Positions 1 to 10,986 of a DNA stretch of 64,000 nt are shown here, piece by piece; within the stretch, counting starts at the first letter, position 1; the number at the start of each line of letters is the position of its first letter. The translations under genes and the position numbers were made by a program. The notes beneath the pieces were generated by a model. The model did not search any database. It was not told where the DNA came from and saw only the letters and a program-made list of their open reading frames with translations. Source of the DNA: Ascarosepion bandense (lineage: Eukaryota > Mollusca > Cephalopoda > Sepiida > Sepiidae); the NCBI GenBank assembly GCA_037127315.1, contig JBBBDQ010000347.1, positions 901,001 to 965,000 of the forward strand, written 5' to 3'.

Positions 1-544
1 TTGTAGTTTTTGCTCATTGCCTTAGATATCTGAATAATATTTGTTTGACAATATGTGGAATAGAGCTTTGGTATATAAACACTCCGATGATGTTATGTCT
101 GGAAAGGCCCACGTAATAATCAACTTCTTATTAGGACAATCCTAGCCTTAAAAACTCAGTAGGTGGGAAAGTATTTTGTATCAAAAACAAGCATGGATCC
201 CCTGTTTAATAAATGAACATCATTTATCTTTAAATCTTAAATATTTTAGGTATAAATTGCAGTCATAAAAATCGTACACATCTTATGAAACAACTTCCTG
301 TAATCAGTTTCTTTTTAATGACTATAAACTTGAAATCAAATTAAAGGGTTTAATTTTTTCCGCTATATTTGTGTGAGATGATGCATCATATAGAAAATAA
401 AACTGCACAGGATTTTAAAAAATGTATGTTTCATTCCCACATAAAAGTTGTGTCATAAGGATGGTTATTCCTTTGATACCGCTATGGACACTCACCCAGC
501 AACGTTTATTTACAAAACTATAAAAATATCACCCAAGTCAGTCT
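1..544. other. unassigned AT-rich sequence
   Basis: I see no open frame, tandem repeat or recognisable element in this stretch. It precedes the SINE-body copy that begins near 545. Confidence 0.4.
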
Positions 545-855
545 GTTAAATGCCATATGTGATACACCTTTGGTCGACCATGTCGTGTAGATTTCAAAAG
601 AGACATGACTGACTAGACAGAAAATTTTCTCGCAGCAAGTTTTCATTAATTTCTGAAGTAGACTGATTGCCAACCAAGATTGTAGTACTCAGTCAGTTCT
701 TCTATTTAAACAAGAGCTGGAAGGATAAGGAGGTTTAATACCTTTCCTAAGAGTAATGTGAGTAAGTGAATGGAACGAATTTTCGGAAACTTGAAATCGA
801 CACACCAATTTCTTGTTCCGATATCCATTGCACCACAACGTACATTCAAGTTATT
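545..855 (-). repeat. SINE-body repeat, copy 1
   Basis: The segment matches, in reverse complement, the sequence at about 53340-53715, and shares its end with copies near 44945, 52545 and 56405. Shared landmarks are a block around TTAATACCTTTCC followed by a spaced AAGTGAATG, and a block containing GAGACATG and TGACTG. Strand is assigned from the 44945-45236 copy, where a 5S rRNA-like head lies on the minus strand. An open frame at 766-1080 falls inside the repeat and is not treated as a gene. Confidence 0.6.
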
Positions 856-1507
856 ACTAAGCTTTTACAGATATGTATAATTTATCATTCTATAAAGACA
901 TTTGAAACCAAATTTTTGGCCATTGTACCCTCCGTCATTCATCAGGTACTAGGAATTTCGATCCAAATACTTAATTTCCATCACTGGGGTATATCATTCT
1001 CATTCCTTGTACTAAGCTACATATGGCAGCAATGTAGTTATATCCCTTTAACGTTACACTCTAGGTTATTTCTTCAATAGTGCCATAGGTTGGTATTGAA
1101 CTCACAACACTTTGGGTCAAGTCTTTGCAACTAACAAACGTCCATATCCACTGTGTCTTTGAAGAAAGTTAAGCAAGACTGATGCGAACCAATTACTATA
1201 AAATATATATTAATTTCGATTTTATTAATGAGCATAAAAACAAATTTTTACGGTAAGACCTGATAAAAATTACAAACATTTATAAAGAATGAAAACATTG
1301 AATATATAGGGAGATAAATACTCAAAATATCAAGTATTTTTGGCAAACCCTAAAAAAGAAACGATATTTGGTTTAGAGAAAGAGATTCTCTCAACTATTT
1401 TAGTGATTTTTTTGTGTTCGTAAAACTCTAAAAATAATAAATTAAACGAACATATGAAAAATAATATAAAAATCTTAATGATAATAACTTGTCTGTCATT
1501 TTCAATG

Positions 1508-1553
<46 letters not shown>

Positions 1554-2015
1554 CAATGAAATATACATATATATAAATATAATAATTATTTATAAATTCA
1601 GATCATATTAATGGCGTATAGCGATTTCAACACGTCAGTTCGAGAAATACATTGTTGACCTCGTTCAATCAAAGAATGGAGGAAAGATTCTCATACTCGA
1701 AGCATAGATACTAAATGAAGGGTTGGGAAATGTTGGTTACTATCGGGTTAAGCCAAGGGGAATCGTAGTGGTAAATTTCTTTTGGAAGTGGGAGTCATGT
1801 GGTTTGACCATTGGGTTAGTAGTGGTAGGTAGGAGGGAAATGTTACGGATTCACCAAAATTACAACCTAATTTTGTAAAAAACAAATTATATTATGAATA
1901 ACTGAAAAAAAGAGATGACTATTGAAATTTAACTTTATTACGGCACATACTAATGATTGTTTTACGTTTATTGAGAAATACATTCTGATATTGAAATTTC
2001 AGAATTTTAATGTTT
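856..2015. other. unassigned, with (AT)n microsatellite
   Basis: A perfect (AT)n array lies at about 1510-1550 and is flanked on both sides by the same TTTCAATGAAATAT motif. The rest is AT-rich with no element or gene that I recognise. Confidence 0.4.
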
Positions 2016-2019
2016 ACCT

Positions 2020-2770
2020 CGTACAGAAAGTAGCAGTGGAGAGTGAAAAGAAGGGACTACAAATAAACTTTAAGAAAACTGAGTGCATGGTCATCAGCAA
2101 AAGATACAACCAAAAATGCCAAATACAGGTGGAGGATAACAGAATCAAACAAGTACAAGAATTTAAGTACCTAGGAAGTGTTCTAACAGGAGATGGAAAG
2201 TGCGACACGGAGATCCGAAGGCGAATTGGCATGGCAAAGGACGCGTACCAGAAGATGAGCAAAATACTAACAGACAGGAAAATCTCAATAGAAACGAAGA
2301 AAAGAGATCTGGACTGCTACGTGATATCAGTTCTTCAATACGGCTGTGAATGCTGGACAATATCATCGAAAATGAGGACAAAACTGGAAGCGGCCGAATT
2401 GTGGTTCTACAGAAGGATGCTACGGATATCGTGGACTGAGCATACAAGCAACGACGAGGTGTTAGAAAGAATGGCAACAAAAAGGAAATTGATGCTGCGC
2501 ATCAGGATGAGACAACTGAAGTTCCTGGGACATGCAATGAGGAAGGAGAGCCCGGAGAACCTGATACTGACTGGACAGATAGAAGGAAGGAGAGACAGAG
2601 GAAGGCAGCGGATAACATATTTGCAGGGACTGATCAGGTGGATGACGGAACGGGGGTTGCCAGGAGCAACAGGAGCAAACATACTAAGAGCCACAAAGGA
2701 TGGGGAGACGTGGAGAGCTATGATCGCCTACGTCCTGAAAGGACAGGGCATATAGAAGAAGAAGAATATT
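2020..2770 (+). mobile_element. RTE-like LINE, 5'-truncated 3' end
   Basis: This is the C-terminal part of a non-LTR reverse transcriptase, encoding roughly the last 245 residues. Visible family hallmarks are KTECMVISK, FKYLGSVLTGDGK, TEIRRRIGMAKDA, VISVLQYGCECWTI, WFYRRMLRISWTEH and the basic tail GRRDRGRQRITYL. The frame is intact to a stop at 2753-2755, followed by a short AAG-rich tail typical of this element type. The open frame begins at 1922, but the first ~33 residues do not look like the element, so I place the truncation near 2020. The YADD catalytic box lies upstream and is missing. Related copies lie near 4.2, 21.5, 38.5, 55.4, 56.6 and 57.9 kb. The RTE clade name is a family-level guess. 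Confidence 0.8.
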
Positions 2771-3009
2771 TTCTGTTAAACATAGATTACATCTATCATC
2801 TAGGCTATTAAGAATAAGTGCCTATCAGTTTCCACTTTATCTGTGAAATTCTGCCATTCTTATAAAATTCCCTGTATTTTCGGGAAACGGCTGTGTGATA
2901 CCATAAATTAGGAATAGTAAAGTGTGCCTGTGTGTATAAATTTTATGTTTTCAATTCCCACCATAATTCCGATATAAACGTTATATTTTTCTTTGTTTTC
3001 CTCGGGGTA

Positions 3010-3098
3010 TAGCTTGATAGATCACATTTGTAGTACTAGATTTACCTTCAACCGGACAGTTTTCTTCGGATTTGTAATTATAGAAGGCTAAAATCCCA
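3010..3098 (-). pseudogene. fragment of Penelope-like element linker/GIY-YIG start
   Basis: The minus frame carries a segment beginning YNYKSEENCPVEG and ending NVIYQA. It resembles the cysteine-bearing linker just before the GIY-YIG nuclease domain in one PLE lineage (pattern C.C..K..CP..G.C.T.N.IY.A). Two expected cysteines are replaced, so this is a decayed fragment. It is probably related to the relic at 59885-60170. The surrounding sequence adds no further support. Confidence 0.5.
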
Positions 3099-3099
3099 T

Positions 3100-3800
3100 T
3101 CTGTCTATTGGATTCACTGAACTTCTTCAAAGTTTGGTTATTGTGGGAGCTAATAATATTATACATATTATTAGTACAAAAATAATTTTAACCGTTTCCT
3201 GTTAAATATATTACTCAGGTGGTCGTTGTTACGAAAATGTTTACTTATTAATTTAATACTTCCCAATGTTAACAGTTCATAGCCTACAGAACGGGACGAC
3301 GGACCGTATAATTTTCCTATTCCTATGTTTAACTTTATGCTTCTGCAATTCAGACATTGAAGTGGGTTTCAAATAAGTTAATTTATATTTATACACGCTA
3401 CTCCGGAGTGTATTTACATGTAGTTTTTTTTGTTATTCCTAAAGATTTTAAGGTTTGAAGATAATCGGCTACTTGTAGTAATACCCGTCCATGGTATTTG
3501 TTTTATAATGGTGTTAGGGTGGTGGGAATTAATGTCGATGTAGCTAGTAGTTTCATTTCCTTATGGTACGGTTTAAAGGAATCATTATCGAGGCTGAGTG
3601 TAATGTCTAGGTATTTCATAATCTTTTATTTGGAAGCAATTTTTACTTTATATCCCATTATCCTGAAGTATCTATCTATATATATATATATAAATAATAG
3701 AATGATATAGACATATTCTGTCTACTTCGAGACATGCATTCAAAAATTCTTATGCCGGAAACAGAGGACAGCAAGCAAAACCCATAGCAGAGGATAGCAA
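3100..3800. other. unassigned AT-rich sequence
   Basis: No element is recognised. A 27-bp imperfect tandem duplication (CAGAGGA.AGCAAGC...CCCATAG) sits at about 3765-3818, immediately before the SINE. Confidence 0.35.
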
Positions 3801-3806
3801 GCGAAA

Positions 3807-3942
3807 GCCCATAGCTCAGTGGTAGAATCGCCGACAGATGTTAATTCGATTGGGTTTCAATCCTGGCAAAAGCAAGCGGATGTCTAACCGTACAGATGTT
3901 TTGTGAAACATATCGCCCGAATGACTATATATATATTAGTCT
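3807..3942 (+). repeat. tRNA-derived SINE
   Basis: An A-box-like TAGCTCAGTGGTAGAATC and a B-box-like GGGTTTCAATCC are spaced as in a tRNA-derived RNA polymerase III promoter. A short body follows, ending in a block like TGTGATACAGCGAAA and then GACTATATATAT. The same unit occurs at 29178-29322 (+) and 63920-64000 (-). This copy is degraded in its tail. Confidence 0.7.
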
Positions 3943-4199
3943 ACTGAGAGTTATCCATCTATAAATAATTTGTATATTTCTATCTCGGAATGCTAATTTC
4001 TTTTTCTATCAAATTGGCTCACGTCTATTTATCAGTAACTTTGTCTATTTTTATTTTCCTGAGTGATTTGACTAATAAGAGGTATGTCCCTATACCACCT
4101 TCCTAATTTTATGCTGGGTATGTTTCCGATGTTAAGTATTAGTGTCATTTTTTATGTCACTTTTTATAAAACTACTCCGTTGCTCGCATTTTTGCTCTA

Positions 4200-4400
4200 T
4201 GGTATCGTCAGCATCCTTCTGTAGAACCATATTTTTGTTGCTTCAAGTCTAATCCACTGCAGACAGATTTTTCAGCATTCAATGTTAAGCAGGACTGGTA
4301 TTACAGAACAGTTCATTACTCTTTTTTTTGTTTCTAACGAAATGTTTCTTTTTTTTTTACTACTGTGTTTAGCTTTTGAAATTAATCCTTCGCTTTTTTA
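4200..4400 (-). pseudogene. RTE-like LINE relic
   Basis: The sequence resembles part of the better copy at 38820-39010, including the block reading CATCCTTCTGTAGAACCAT and a later TTTGTTTCT. Read on the minus strand it corresponds to the LINE region around the WFYRRML and VISVLQY motifs, with many substitutions. Confidence 0.5.
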
Positions 4401-4906
4401 ATTCGTCTTCAGATTTTAAGTTCGCACTATATAGTCCCCTGTTACCGATTTCTAAGCGCGGACATTTAATAGGTTCCACACCGATGTGAAGTTTCTTTTC
4501 TGTAATTATATGAACATATTCCATCCCTAGATTTCCGGTGACATACATGCACTAGTAATACCTGAAGGAATAGATTACTGTCCACCTTAGATATTGTTTG
4601 CTCATGAATCATTAATGCTATCAGACAAGCAACTTTTAATCGGGTTCGCATTAGTGCAGGAGGTAACAAATATCTATTTAGCATTGCAACATTGTTTAAA
4701 TTAATTTTAAAAAAGCGAATAACGTCTTTAATAAGTAAAGAAAAATTCGTTCTGAAGAGAAAAACACTGCCAATTAACGATGTATGTTTTAGTATCACTT
4801 CTAAGCTCATTTCCTGTGTCACTCGTGCCTTAACGACATTTAAATTGGTTATGAAAACTCAACACGTCATTTAGATTGGTAATCATTAAGTTTCGTGTTG
4901 AGCTTC

Positions 4907-4910
<4 letters not shown>
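4401..4910. other. unassigned sequence
   Basis: Overlapping short frames occur on both strands here, without recognisable motifs. I see no gene. Confidence 0.3.

Positions 4911-4913
<3 letters not shown>

Positions 4914-4980
<67 letters not shown>
4914..4980. repeat. (CA)n then (TA)n compound microsatellite
   Basis: A perfect CA array runs directly into a TA array. It abuts the SINE copy that follows. Confidence 0.95.
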
Positions 4981-4984
<4 letters not shown>

Positions 4985-5120
4985 CCATCCACATGCAAGC
5001 TTATTTCGCTGTATCACAGTTCATTAGTGTGGCTAAACACATCCACTTCCTTCCAGCCGGGATCGAATCTCGAAAGATTTGGTGTCTCTCAGAGCCCCTA
5101 CTCCCTATAAATAAAGAGAA
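4981..5120 (-). repeat. tRNA-derived SINE, tandem copy A
   Basis: Read on the minus strand this has a B-box-like GAGATTCGATCCC region (with one substitution here), then a body ending AACTGTGATACAGCGAAA and GTGGATGGCC. The 3' body is shared with the SINEs at 29178 and 63920, while the tRNA-like head differs from them. Confidence 0.65.
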
Positions 5121-5123
5121 ATT

Positions 5124-5173
<50 letters not shown>

Positions 5174-5177
<4 letters not shown>

Positions 5178-5312
5178 CCATCCACATACAAGCCTATTTC
5201 GCTGTATCACAGTTCATTAGTGTGGCTAAACACATCCACTCCAGCCGGGATCGAATCTCGACCGATTTAGTGTCTCTCAGAGCCCCTTCTCCCTAAAAAT
5301 AAAGAGAAATTT
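5174..5312 (-). repeat. tRNA-derived SINE, tandem copy B
   Basis: This near-duplicate of the preceding SINE includes the flanking TTGGCCATCCACAT and AAATAAAGAGAAATTTATA blocks. The intervening (AT)n is also present in both, so the two copies look like one local tandem duplication of SINE plus microsatellite. Confidence 0.7.
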
Positions 5313-5698
5313 ATATATATATTTGAAAAGTTTTAACGCTCGATGTACAGTAAAAAAAATAGGTGTACGAATTGAAGAAAAAGTAGAGATAGAGATAAAT
5401 ATGTAGGCAGTCAGAAGCATAGTTATGTATCTTTGAGGAACGATGTTACGCTCCAGAGAAATGTAGCCAATTAGAGACAAGTGAGGAATTGCATTAGCGA
5501 CTTTAATCGACCAAATCGCGTACTAATATGGGCGTAAGCGAAAGATATGCAATCAGACTAGCTTTTCACGCAGGAAACAAGTTTGAATTCCCCGACAGAT
5601 GAGCACCATTAGGCCTGAAATCGGTGCTCTCAAAGAAATGTAGAGAATGGAATTTCTAATTCTTAGAGTCGCATTTGAAAGGAGTTTTGATGTCCGCA

Positions 5699-5739
<41 letters not shown>

Positions 5740-6025
5740 CTGTGTGTGCGTAAAAGATCATGAAAATCTTCATTGATAATGGCCAATAGATTACACGATT
5801 TGCTCAGATTCATAAAACATTGGACAATTTTTACACATTTAAAGTCCAGAAAAGAAAATGCTTATACGCATGCAATCAGTAATAGCTGTACTTTGTCAAG
5901 GAAACTAGTATAAAATAAGAAAATACACATCTTAGTTAAACACACACACATATATATGTACTTTATACACACACACACACACACACTTATATATATATAT
6001 ATAGAGAGAGAGATATTGTTTTTTT
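5313..6025. other. unassigned, with GT/CA microsatellites
   Basis: GT-rich repeats lie at about 5703-5740, and CA/TA/GA repeats at 5941-6015. A B-box-like GTTTGAATTCCCC near 5570 could mark an old tRNA-like repeat, but no A box is convincing. Confidence 0.35.
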
Positions 6026-6029
6026 TCTA

Positions 6030-6620
6030 AACATATACTGTTAAATATAGTAGACAATGTTTATTGTGTTTAATCATAAGCGGTTCAAAGCATCATAATT
6101 TGGCTTTAATTTCAGGTAAAAATGAAGACAAAAATTGTCCATCACTTGGATATATTTTTTATTATGCTGGTTGTAAGCTTTCGGCTCACATGCAATTTTA
6201 GAGTGATTACAAGGACGTTAACATAAAGATATCTACCATCAAAGATGATATTGTGTTGACATAAAATATTACTATGCAACGATAAGAGTCACCGAATAAC
6301 AAACGATGTTCATAAATTTATACTGCGGTTCTCTGATATCACACCGCGTGAGAGACCAAAATGTTAACAGAACCATATGTCTAAATGAAATGTAATATAA
6401 TGTGATCAGCTGGAAATGTGATTTTATGAAGTGTGGGTTGTTTTGATTTAATGTAGATGGCCTCTAATATCTGAAGTTTCTTTTTACTGTGTGTATGTGT
6501 GAGTACTATTGTGTTATCGACTAAAATTTGTCCAATATTATCTACATGGTTATGTTTTCTAAGAAATGTTAATTAATCGAAATGTGATCAAAAAGGTGGC
6601 AGGTAAGTCTACCGGGTATT
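6030..6620 (-). pseudogene. Penelope-like element C-terminus and 3' tail (inverted partner)
   Basis: Read on the minus strand the segment is homologous to 12330-12945 in the main PLE. It begins in the GIY-YIG domain (a frame containing RLTCHL) and continues through the C-terminal region equivalent to LQILEAMYIKLKQ and the untranslated tail. That tail contains GTGAGCCGAAAGCTTA and CAATTTTTGTCTTCATTTT. It also matches 47700-48250. It lies head-to-head with the main PLE at 7459-12945, the inverted ribozyme-like arms lying between them. Stops and indels make it non-coding. Confidence 0.7.
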
Positions 6621-6965
6621 TAAATTAAATATTTTACATTTGGGAAATGATTATTTTTACAGATTGTAATATTTAACATTATGAAAACCAGCAGGACAAA
6701 AAATGAAGAAACTTTAAAGTAACCACAAATAAAGGTTAGATTAGAAGAAGATGAGGCAAAGAAGGTTAGTTTAGAAAAGGAAGATGCAGAGAGAGAGAGA
6801 GAGAAAAGTAGCACTAGCTAAGATAGGATGGAGGGGAAAGCGAGAAAGCAGTTTGTGCTCTGTAAATGAACTTTACATCGAATTTTTTGGATCAGTATTA
6901 ATTGTTAACATACTACTATTAAGATCTATTAAGTTTATTTACCAGATCTTCGCCTGGATTTATTA

Positions 6966-6999
<34 letters not shown>

Positions 7000-7024
7000 T
7001 ACTTAGTTTTTGGTCATAAGAAAA
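6621..7024. other. unassigned region between PLE halves
   Basis: This is purine-rich around 6710-6850, with a short GA run and an (AT)n array at 6970-6997. It lies between the truncated GIY-YIG relic and the left ribozyme-like arm. I could not align it to the PLE open frame. Confidence 0.3.
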
Positions 7025-7094
7025 TAAGAGCAGTGCATAGTTGTATTAAAAAGTGTTCAATACAATGTTTTGTAGGATTTTGAATATTTTCCAT

Positions 7095-7160
7095 CTGTAA
7101 ACGAGTTATTATACGATCTAGGTTTCTACTATCTGGTGTCTTCAGGTAATTTGCAATAAG
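7095..7160 (-). ncRNA. hammerhead-ribozyme-like motif, left arm
   Basis: On the minus strand the conserved CTGAAGA core (7139-7145) is followed by a possible stem II region, GAAA (7123-7126) and a minimal stem III CCTAG. An ATC cleavage triplet (7115-7117) follows. The three bases on either side of the junction can pair as stem I. Minimal hammerheads are known from PLE terminal regions. Stem II is weak here, so activity is uncertain. The motif is the mirror of the one at 7305-7375. Confidence 0.6.
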
Positions 7161-7304
7161 TTATTTTTATCTTATTTTTTAAGAACGCTCACATAAGGGG
7201 GATTTTTTAAACGTGCAATCTTCAGAGTTAGAAGATATAACAGATGTATTTTATGGTATGGGTATCCTAATTACGTAAGCGTTCTTTAAAAAATATCGAT
7301 AAAA

Positions 7305-7375
7305 ATCACTTATTGCTAATCGCGTGAAGACACCACATGGTAGAAATCTAGGTCGCGTAATAACTTCTCTACAAA
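7305..7375 (+). ncRNA. hammerhead-ribozyme-like motif upstream of PLE frame
   Basis: The motif has TGAAGA (7325-7330), a stem II pairing ACC with GGT around an ACAT loop, GAAA (7343-7346), a short stem III, and GTC (7352-7354). CGC/GCG can pair in stem I. The first core base is G rather than C (7324), a change expected to impair cleavage. It sits about 85 bp upstream of the PLE start codon, as expected for a PLE pseudo-LTR. Confidence 0.6.
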
Positions 7376-7394
7376 TAATATATATATACATACA

Positions 7395-7443
<49 letters not shown>

Positions 7444-7458
7444 GTATATCGATTTGAT

Positions 7459-9296
7459 ATGCCTCGATATACTAAATTTAAGTTACATGATACCGCAGCA
7501 TTAAATGATCCCACCGCTAAGAAATTGCAATGGAACCTCATAAAACGTCAAATGCAGACAGCCAAACAGGAATTACAAGAAATCAACACTGAAATTGTAC
7601 ACATCAAAGAAATTTTACAGTCTTCTACCACAAGTGAAAAATTCAAGGAAATATTGGATTTATTATACAACACAAAAGGAACATGAATCCCAAAAACAAG
7701 TCATCCAAAAAAAGCTAAACAAATTATATAAAGGAAAAATACTCTTACAAAACATCAATGACAACTTCATTAACCTATCGCATTACCAACTTACTCCAGA
7801 TGAAATAGAATTCCTTAATCTCGGACCAAATTTTCATGTCGCACAGAAACCTAATTCAATGTTTAAACAAATGGAAATTGAAGCTTTATACCAACAAATA
7901 CTTCAACTCGAACAGGACAACCATATTACTACACAGGTAGGCTTAAAAGAATTACTCAAAGCTGAATCAATCAAACACCGTTACAATAAAAATCCTAATG
8001 ATATTATAAATATGCCTCTCATAAAAGCAGCCACACATCTCAAAAATAACAAAAATATTGTTATCCGACGTGCCGATAAAACCAATACATTTGTTATTTT
8101 AAACAGACAGGAATATCACTCCAAATTACAGGCCATTCTCGACGATCAGAATAAATTTCAAAAATTAACTAGTAATACCACAACCCAACTTAAAAAACAT
8201 ATTAATAAACGTATTACTGCAAACAATGCTGAAATAGGATCCTATAAACTTCAAAAGATTATAGGTGATTATCAGCCTGGCTACATTTATGGAAATGTAA
8301 AAATCCATAAAAAAGATCATCCCCTCCAACCTATCATTTCTCAAATACCCACACCAATATATAACCTTTCCAAAACACTTAACAAACTAATTACTCCCTA
8401 TCTTCCTGGTAAATATAGTATTAACTCCACGGACGAATTTTTACAGATTCTCCATTCCGTAAAACCTAATAATCAAATGATTGCATCTTTGGATGTCCAA
8501 AACTTATTCACAAATGTTCCCGTCCAGGAAACAATTGACATCATTATCCGTCATGTATACAACCATGCTACTCTCCCATCAATCAATATTAAACCCACTA
8601 TATTAAAAAAAACTATTATTAGCATGCACCACACAAGTACCCTTTCACGATCCCTTAGGCAATATTTATACACAAATAGATGGTATTGCGATGGGATCTC
8701 CTTTAGGTCCCCTCTTTTCTAATTATTATATGGCAAATCTAGAAAATAAAATAATTAATGACAACAATAAACCCTCTATATATGTAAGATTTATAGATGA
8801 CATCTTTGTTTTAGCTAAGAATATCGATCAAATTAAATATCTTAAAAACACATTTGAATGTCACTCCGTCCTCAAATTTACATTAGAACTTAATATTAAT
8901 AACAAACTCCCATTCCTTGATGTATTCATTGATTCTAGCACACATAAATTTACTACTTCTCTATATAGGAAATCAACTAGCATAAATTCGTGTCTTCTTA
9001 ATTATAATAGTGAATGCCCCCAACGATATAAGTTAGCTGTTATAAAAAACTTACTTCAACACACACAAATGAGATCTTCTTCCAAATCTATATTTTATAA
9101 AGAATTACACAACATTAAGCAAACACTAGTCAATAATGGATTTCCTAACTCCATTATTGATCAACAAATTAAAATGTATCTCAACAAACTTAACAATAGC
9201 TCTAACAATAATGATAATATTAATAATAATGGTTTACATCAAAATAAACATAACACTATTAATTTATACTATTGCAACCAAATACATAATAATTAT
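7459..9296 (+). pseudogene. Penelope-like element reverse transcriptase (5' part)
   Basis: This is the RT-bearing part of a PLE. I choose ATG 7459 (start MPRYTKFKLHD) because the longer frame upstream is (AT)n translation. The frame shifts near 7680 and again near 8690, so it is not functional. Motifs in order are a lysine-rich N-terminus with coiled-coil character, PGYIYGNVKIHK, the motif A region ASLDVQNLFTNVPVQETI, motif B DGI.MGSPLGPLFSN spanning the second shift, and motif C FIDDIFV. It then runs to the LTR element insertion at 9297 and resumes at 12065. PLEs copy RNA to DNA and insert it, usually with a C-terminal GIY-YIG nuclease. A related inverted copy lies at 47700-49060. Confidence 0.9.
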
Positions 9297-9711
9297 TGTA
9301 ATATAACAATCTGGCCCCACCCGAGAAAGGCTGATGCAAGCGGGGGTGTTTCCGGTCGTTGAAAGGAACGGATGTTTGTTTGACCTTATTTCCGGCAGTA
9401 GCGGAAATGGCTACAGAGGCAAACAGAACAGGTGTCTCTGAGAATTACGTGAGCGTGCGTGGGCTAGGCAAAATGCGAAGTCCCGGTTTGGAGATTATAA
9501 AAAGACCTCGGCGCACGGATTCACCAGACAGACAGACCAGAGTAGCAGGAGAGAGAGAGACACACAACAGATACTACGACACTCCCGTCAACCCCATTAG
9601 AAGCGAGCTCTCTCAATTTAGGTTCCCAGTGCTACACGGTTCATCGTCATTAATAAAAATATAACTTATATTTTTATATATATGCGTGTTGTTGTTTGTC
9701 GATATATAACA
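9297..9711 (+). repeat. 5' LTR
   Basis: The LTR has TG...CA ends. A TATA-like TATAAAAA lies at 9496-9503 and a polyadenylation-type AATAAA at 9652-9657, giving a plausible U3-R-U5 order. Open frames reading through it are by-products. Confidence 0.92.
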
Positions 9712-9900
9712 AACATCATTTGGTGCCTAAGTGACTTGCTGTTTTGAGACAACAAAACAGATAGATACGAGCTGGTTACCACGGCGACGATTGAAAATTC
9801 AACGGACTTAAAACTACCCGATAGAAAGAAAAAAAAGAAGACGAAAATATATAGCAGCCGCACGACTGTAGACGTCAGCCAAGGTAGGTGACTCTTTGAT
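9712..9900 (+). promoter_or_regulatory. LTR element leader with possible splice donor
   Basis: The leader just inside the 5' LTR contains TGGTGCCTAAGTGAC, a possible but unassigned primer-binding site starting about 10 bases in. An excellent donor-like AAG/GTAGGT has its GT at 9884. The tRNA primer could not be identified. Confidence 0.4.
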
Positions 9901-10310
9901 TTGATAGTGTGTGTATTTTCTGCTCGTGTTTATAAGTCTAGTTAGAAAAAAAAATGCATACTTTTGCCGATCTGACCCTAGAATTGAGAAATATGGATTG
10001 TTCGGTAGAACGGAGGGGGTGCAGGACTACATGTAGAGAATAGTACGCCTAGCGGAGAGCGCATAGGTTGGGGGTTGGCGGGAGGAATAAAGTTGAGATA
10101 TTTACCTATCTGTAAGTATAAAACATCTGAGTTAATGATTTATTTTTTTTGTTAATATTTTACCATATATGTGAAGGGAGTTTACTGGTATGTTGCTTAA
10201 TTAATCTTACTTTTATTGAGTAAGTGAAATGTAAAATCATGTAAAGGAAGTTTCTTCTACTCTTTAAAGTGGATACAAAATGATTTACATTTCTATGGTT
10301 GTGAATTATG

Positions 10311-10321
10311 CTTTTGGCAGG
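10311..10321 (+). promoter_or_regulatory. possible splice acceptor in LTR element
   Basis: TGCTTTTGGCAG ends at 10320 and would pair with the donor-like site at 9884. This would give a ~436 bp intron ahead of the open frame at 10576. This is inference from consensus alone. Confidence 0.3.
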
Positions 10322-10575
10322 TTCCCGTCAATTCAACATCCTCTGTGAATTTTCATTTATGTGACTTGGGAAATATCTTTTGAAGAGATATTAATTTCTG
10401 AAAACTATATTGACACGGATAGACCTGCAGATTCCACAGTTGATCGGAACAAAAAGAAAGATACAAACGTGGAAAATTATTAATAGTATCTAAAGCATAA
10501 AGTAAATTATACGTCTCTGGTTCAGTGGGTTGGTCCCCAATTACGCAGAAATTTCCCAATTTTTCAGTGGACACC

Positions 10576-10986
10576 ATGCCGGTAGAATTGCGCGATATGG
10601 AGGAGATTCCTATCCGCAAACTAGTAAATACCTTGGAACAGATAAATATGGAGAGATTTAGTGAAGGATGTGAGGAACTCCCGAGGAGGTTGACGATAGG
10701 GGTCATTGCTGGCGTGGTCGGCGTTATGATAATCCATGGAATAATAGCTAGGAAGCGGATTTTTAAGTGTGAAAGAAGCAACAGTGCTTCGGGAAAGGAA
10801 ATTGAGTTATCCGTTGTGAATAGTACTCCGGGGTCAACGGGTGTTCAACACTCAAATGTCTCTGCGTTAAACAGAGAGATGTCAACAAATCAGATATGCT
10901 TGGATTCGAATCCAGAGGAAGTAGTTCAAGGAATAGAAAACATTGTACAAACTAAGGAACTACGAGTCACGGGTCCATTTTTTTAA
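10576..10986 (+). CDS. small membrane protein frame inside LTR element
   Basis: This encodes 136 residues from ATG 10576, which lies in a favourable ACCATGC context. The frame is open upstream to a stop at 10498, but no other ATG lies there. The N-terminus MPVELRDMEEIPIRK is acidic/amphipathic, followed by one clear hydrophobic segment (IGVIAGVVGVMIIHGIIA, about residues 41-58) and a basic stop-transfer ARKRIFKCERS. The hydrophilic Ser/Asn-rich tail could lie in the cytoplasm. I do not recognise the family. A single-pass protein near the 3' LTR could be the leftover anchor and tail of an envelope-like protein, or an accessory protein. That is inference. A minus-strand frame over the same bases is a shadow. 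Confidence 0.45.
   Translation: MPVELRDMEEIPIRKLVNTLEQINMERFSEGCEELPRRLTIGVIAGVVGVMIIHGIIARKRIFKCERSNSASGKEIELSVVNSTPGSTGVQHSNVSALNREMSTNQICLDSNPEEVVQGIENIVQTKELRVTGPFF

Larger units (their letters stand above)
7025..7390. repeat. inverted repeat around ribozyme-like pair
   Basis: The left arm (about 7095-7195) and right arm (about 7275-7385) are imperfect reverse complements, roughly 80% by eye. The homology goes beyond the ribozyme cores to include GCAATAAGT.ATTTTTAT and a following AAGAACGCT. A ~75 bp unpaired centre separates them. The left flank is shared with 33031-33110. Confidence 0.75.

Noticed and set aside
9359..9664. Frame of about 100 residues, repeated at 11713-12006
   Set aside because: It lies inside both LTRs and contains the promoter-like and polyadenylation-like signals. 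It is read-through of a non-coding repeat.
10353..10781. 142-residue minus frame inside the LTR element
   Set aside because: It lies opposite the plus-strand frame at 10576-10986, which has the better start context and a coherent membrane segment.
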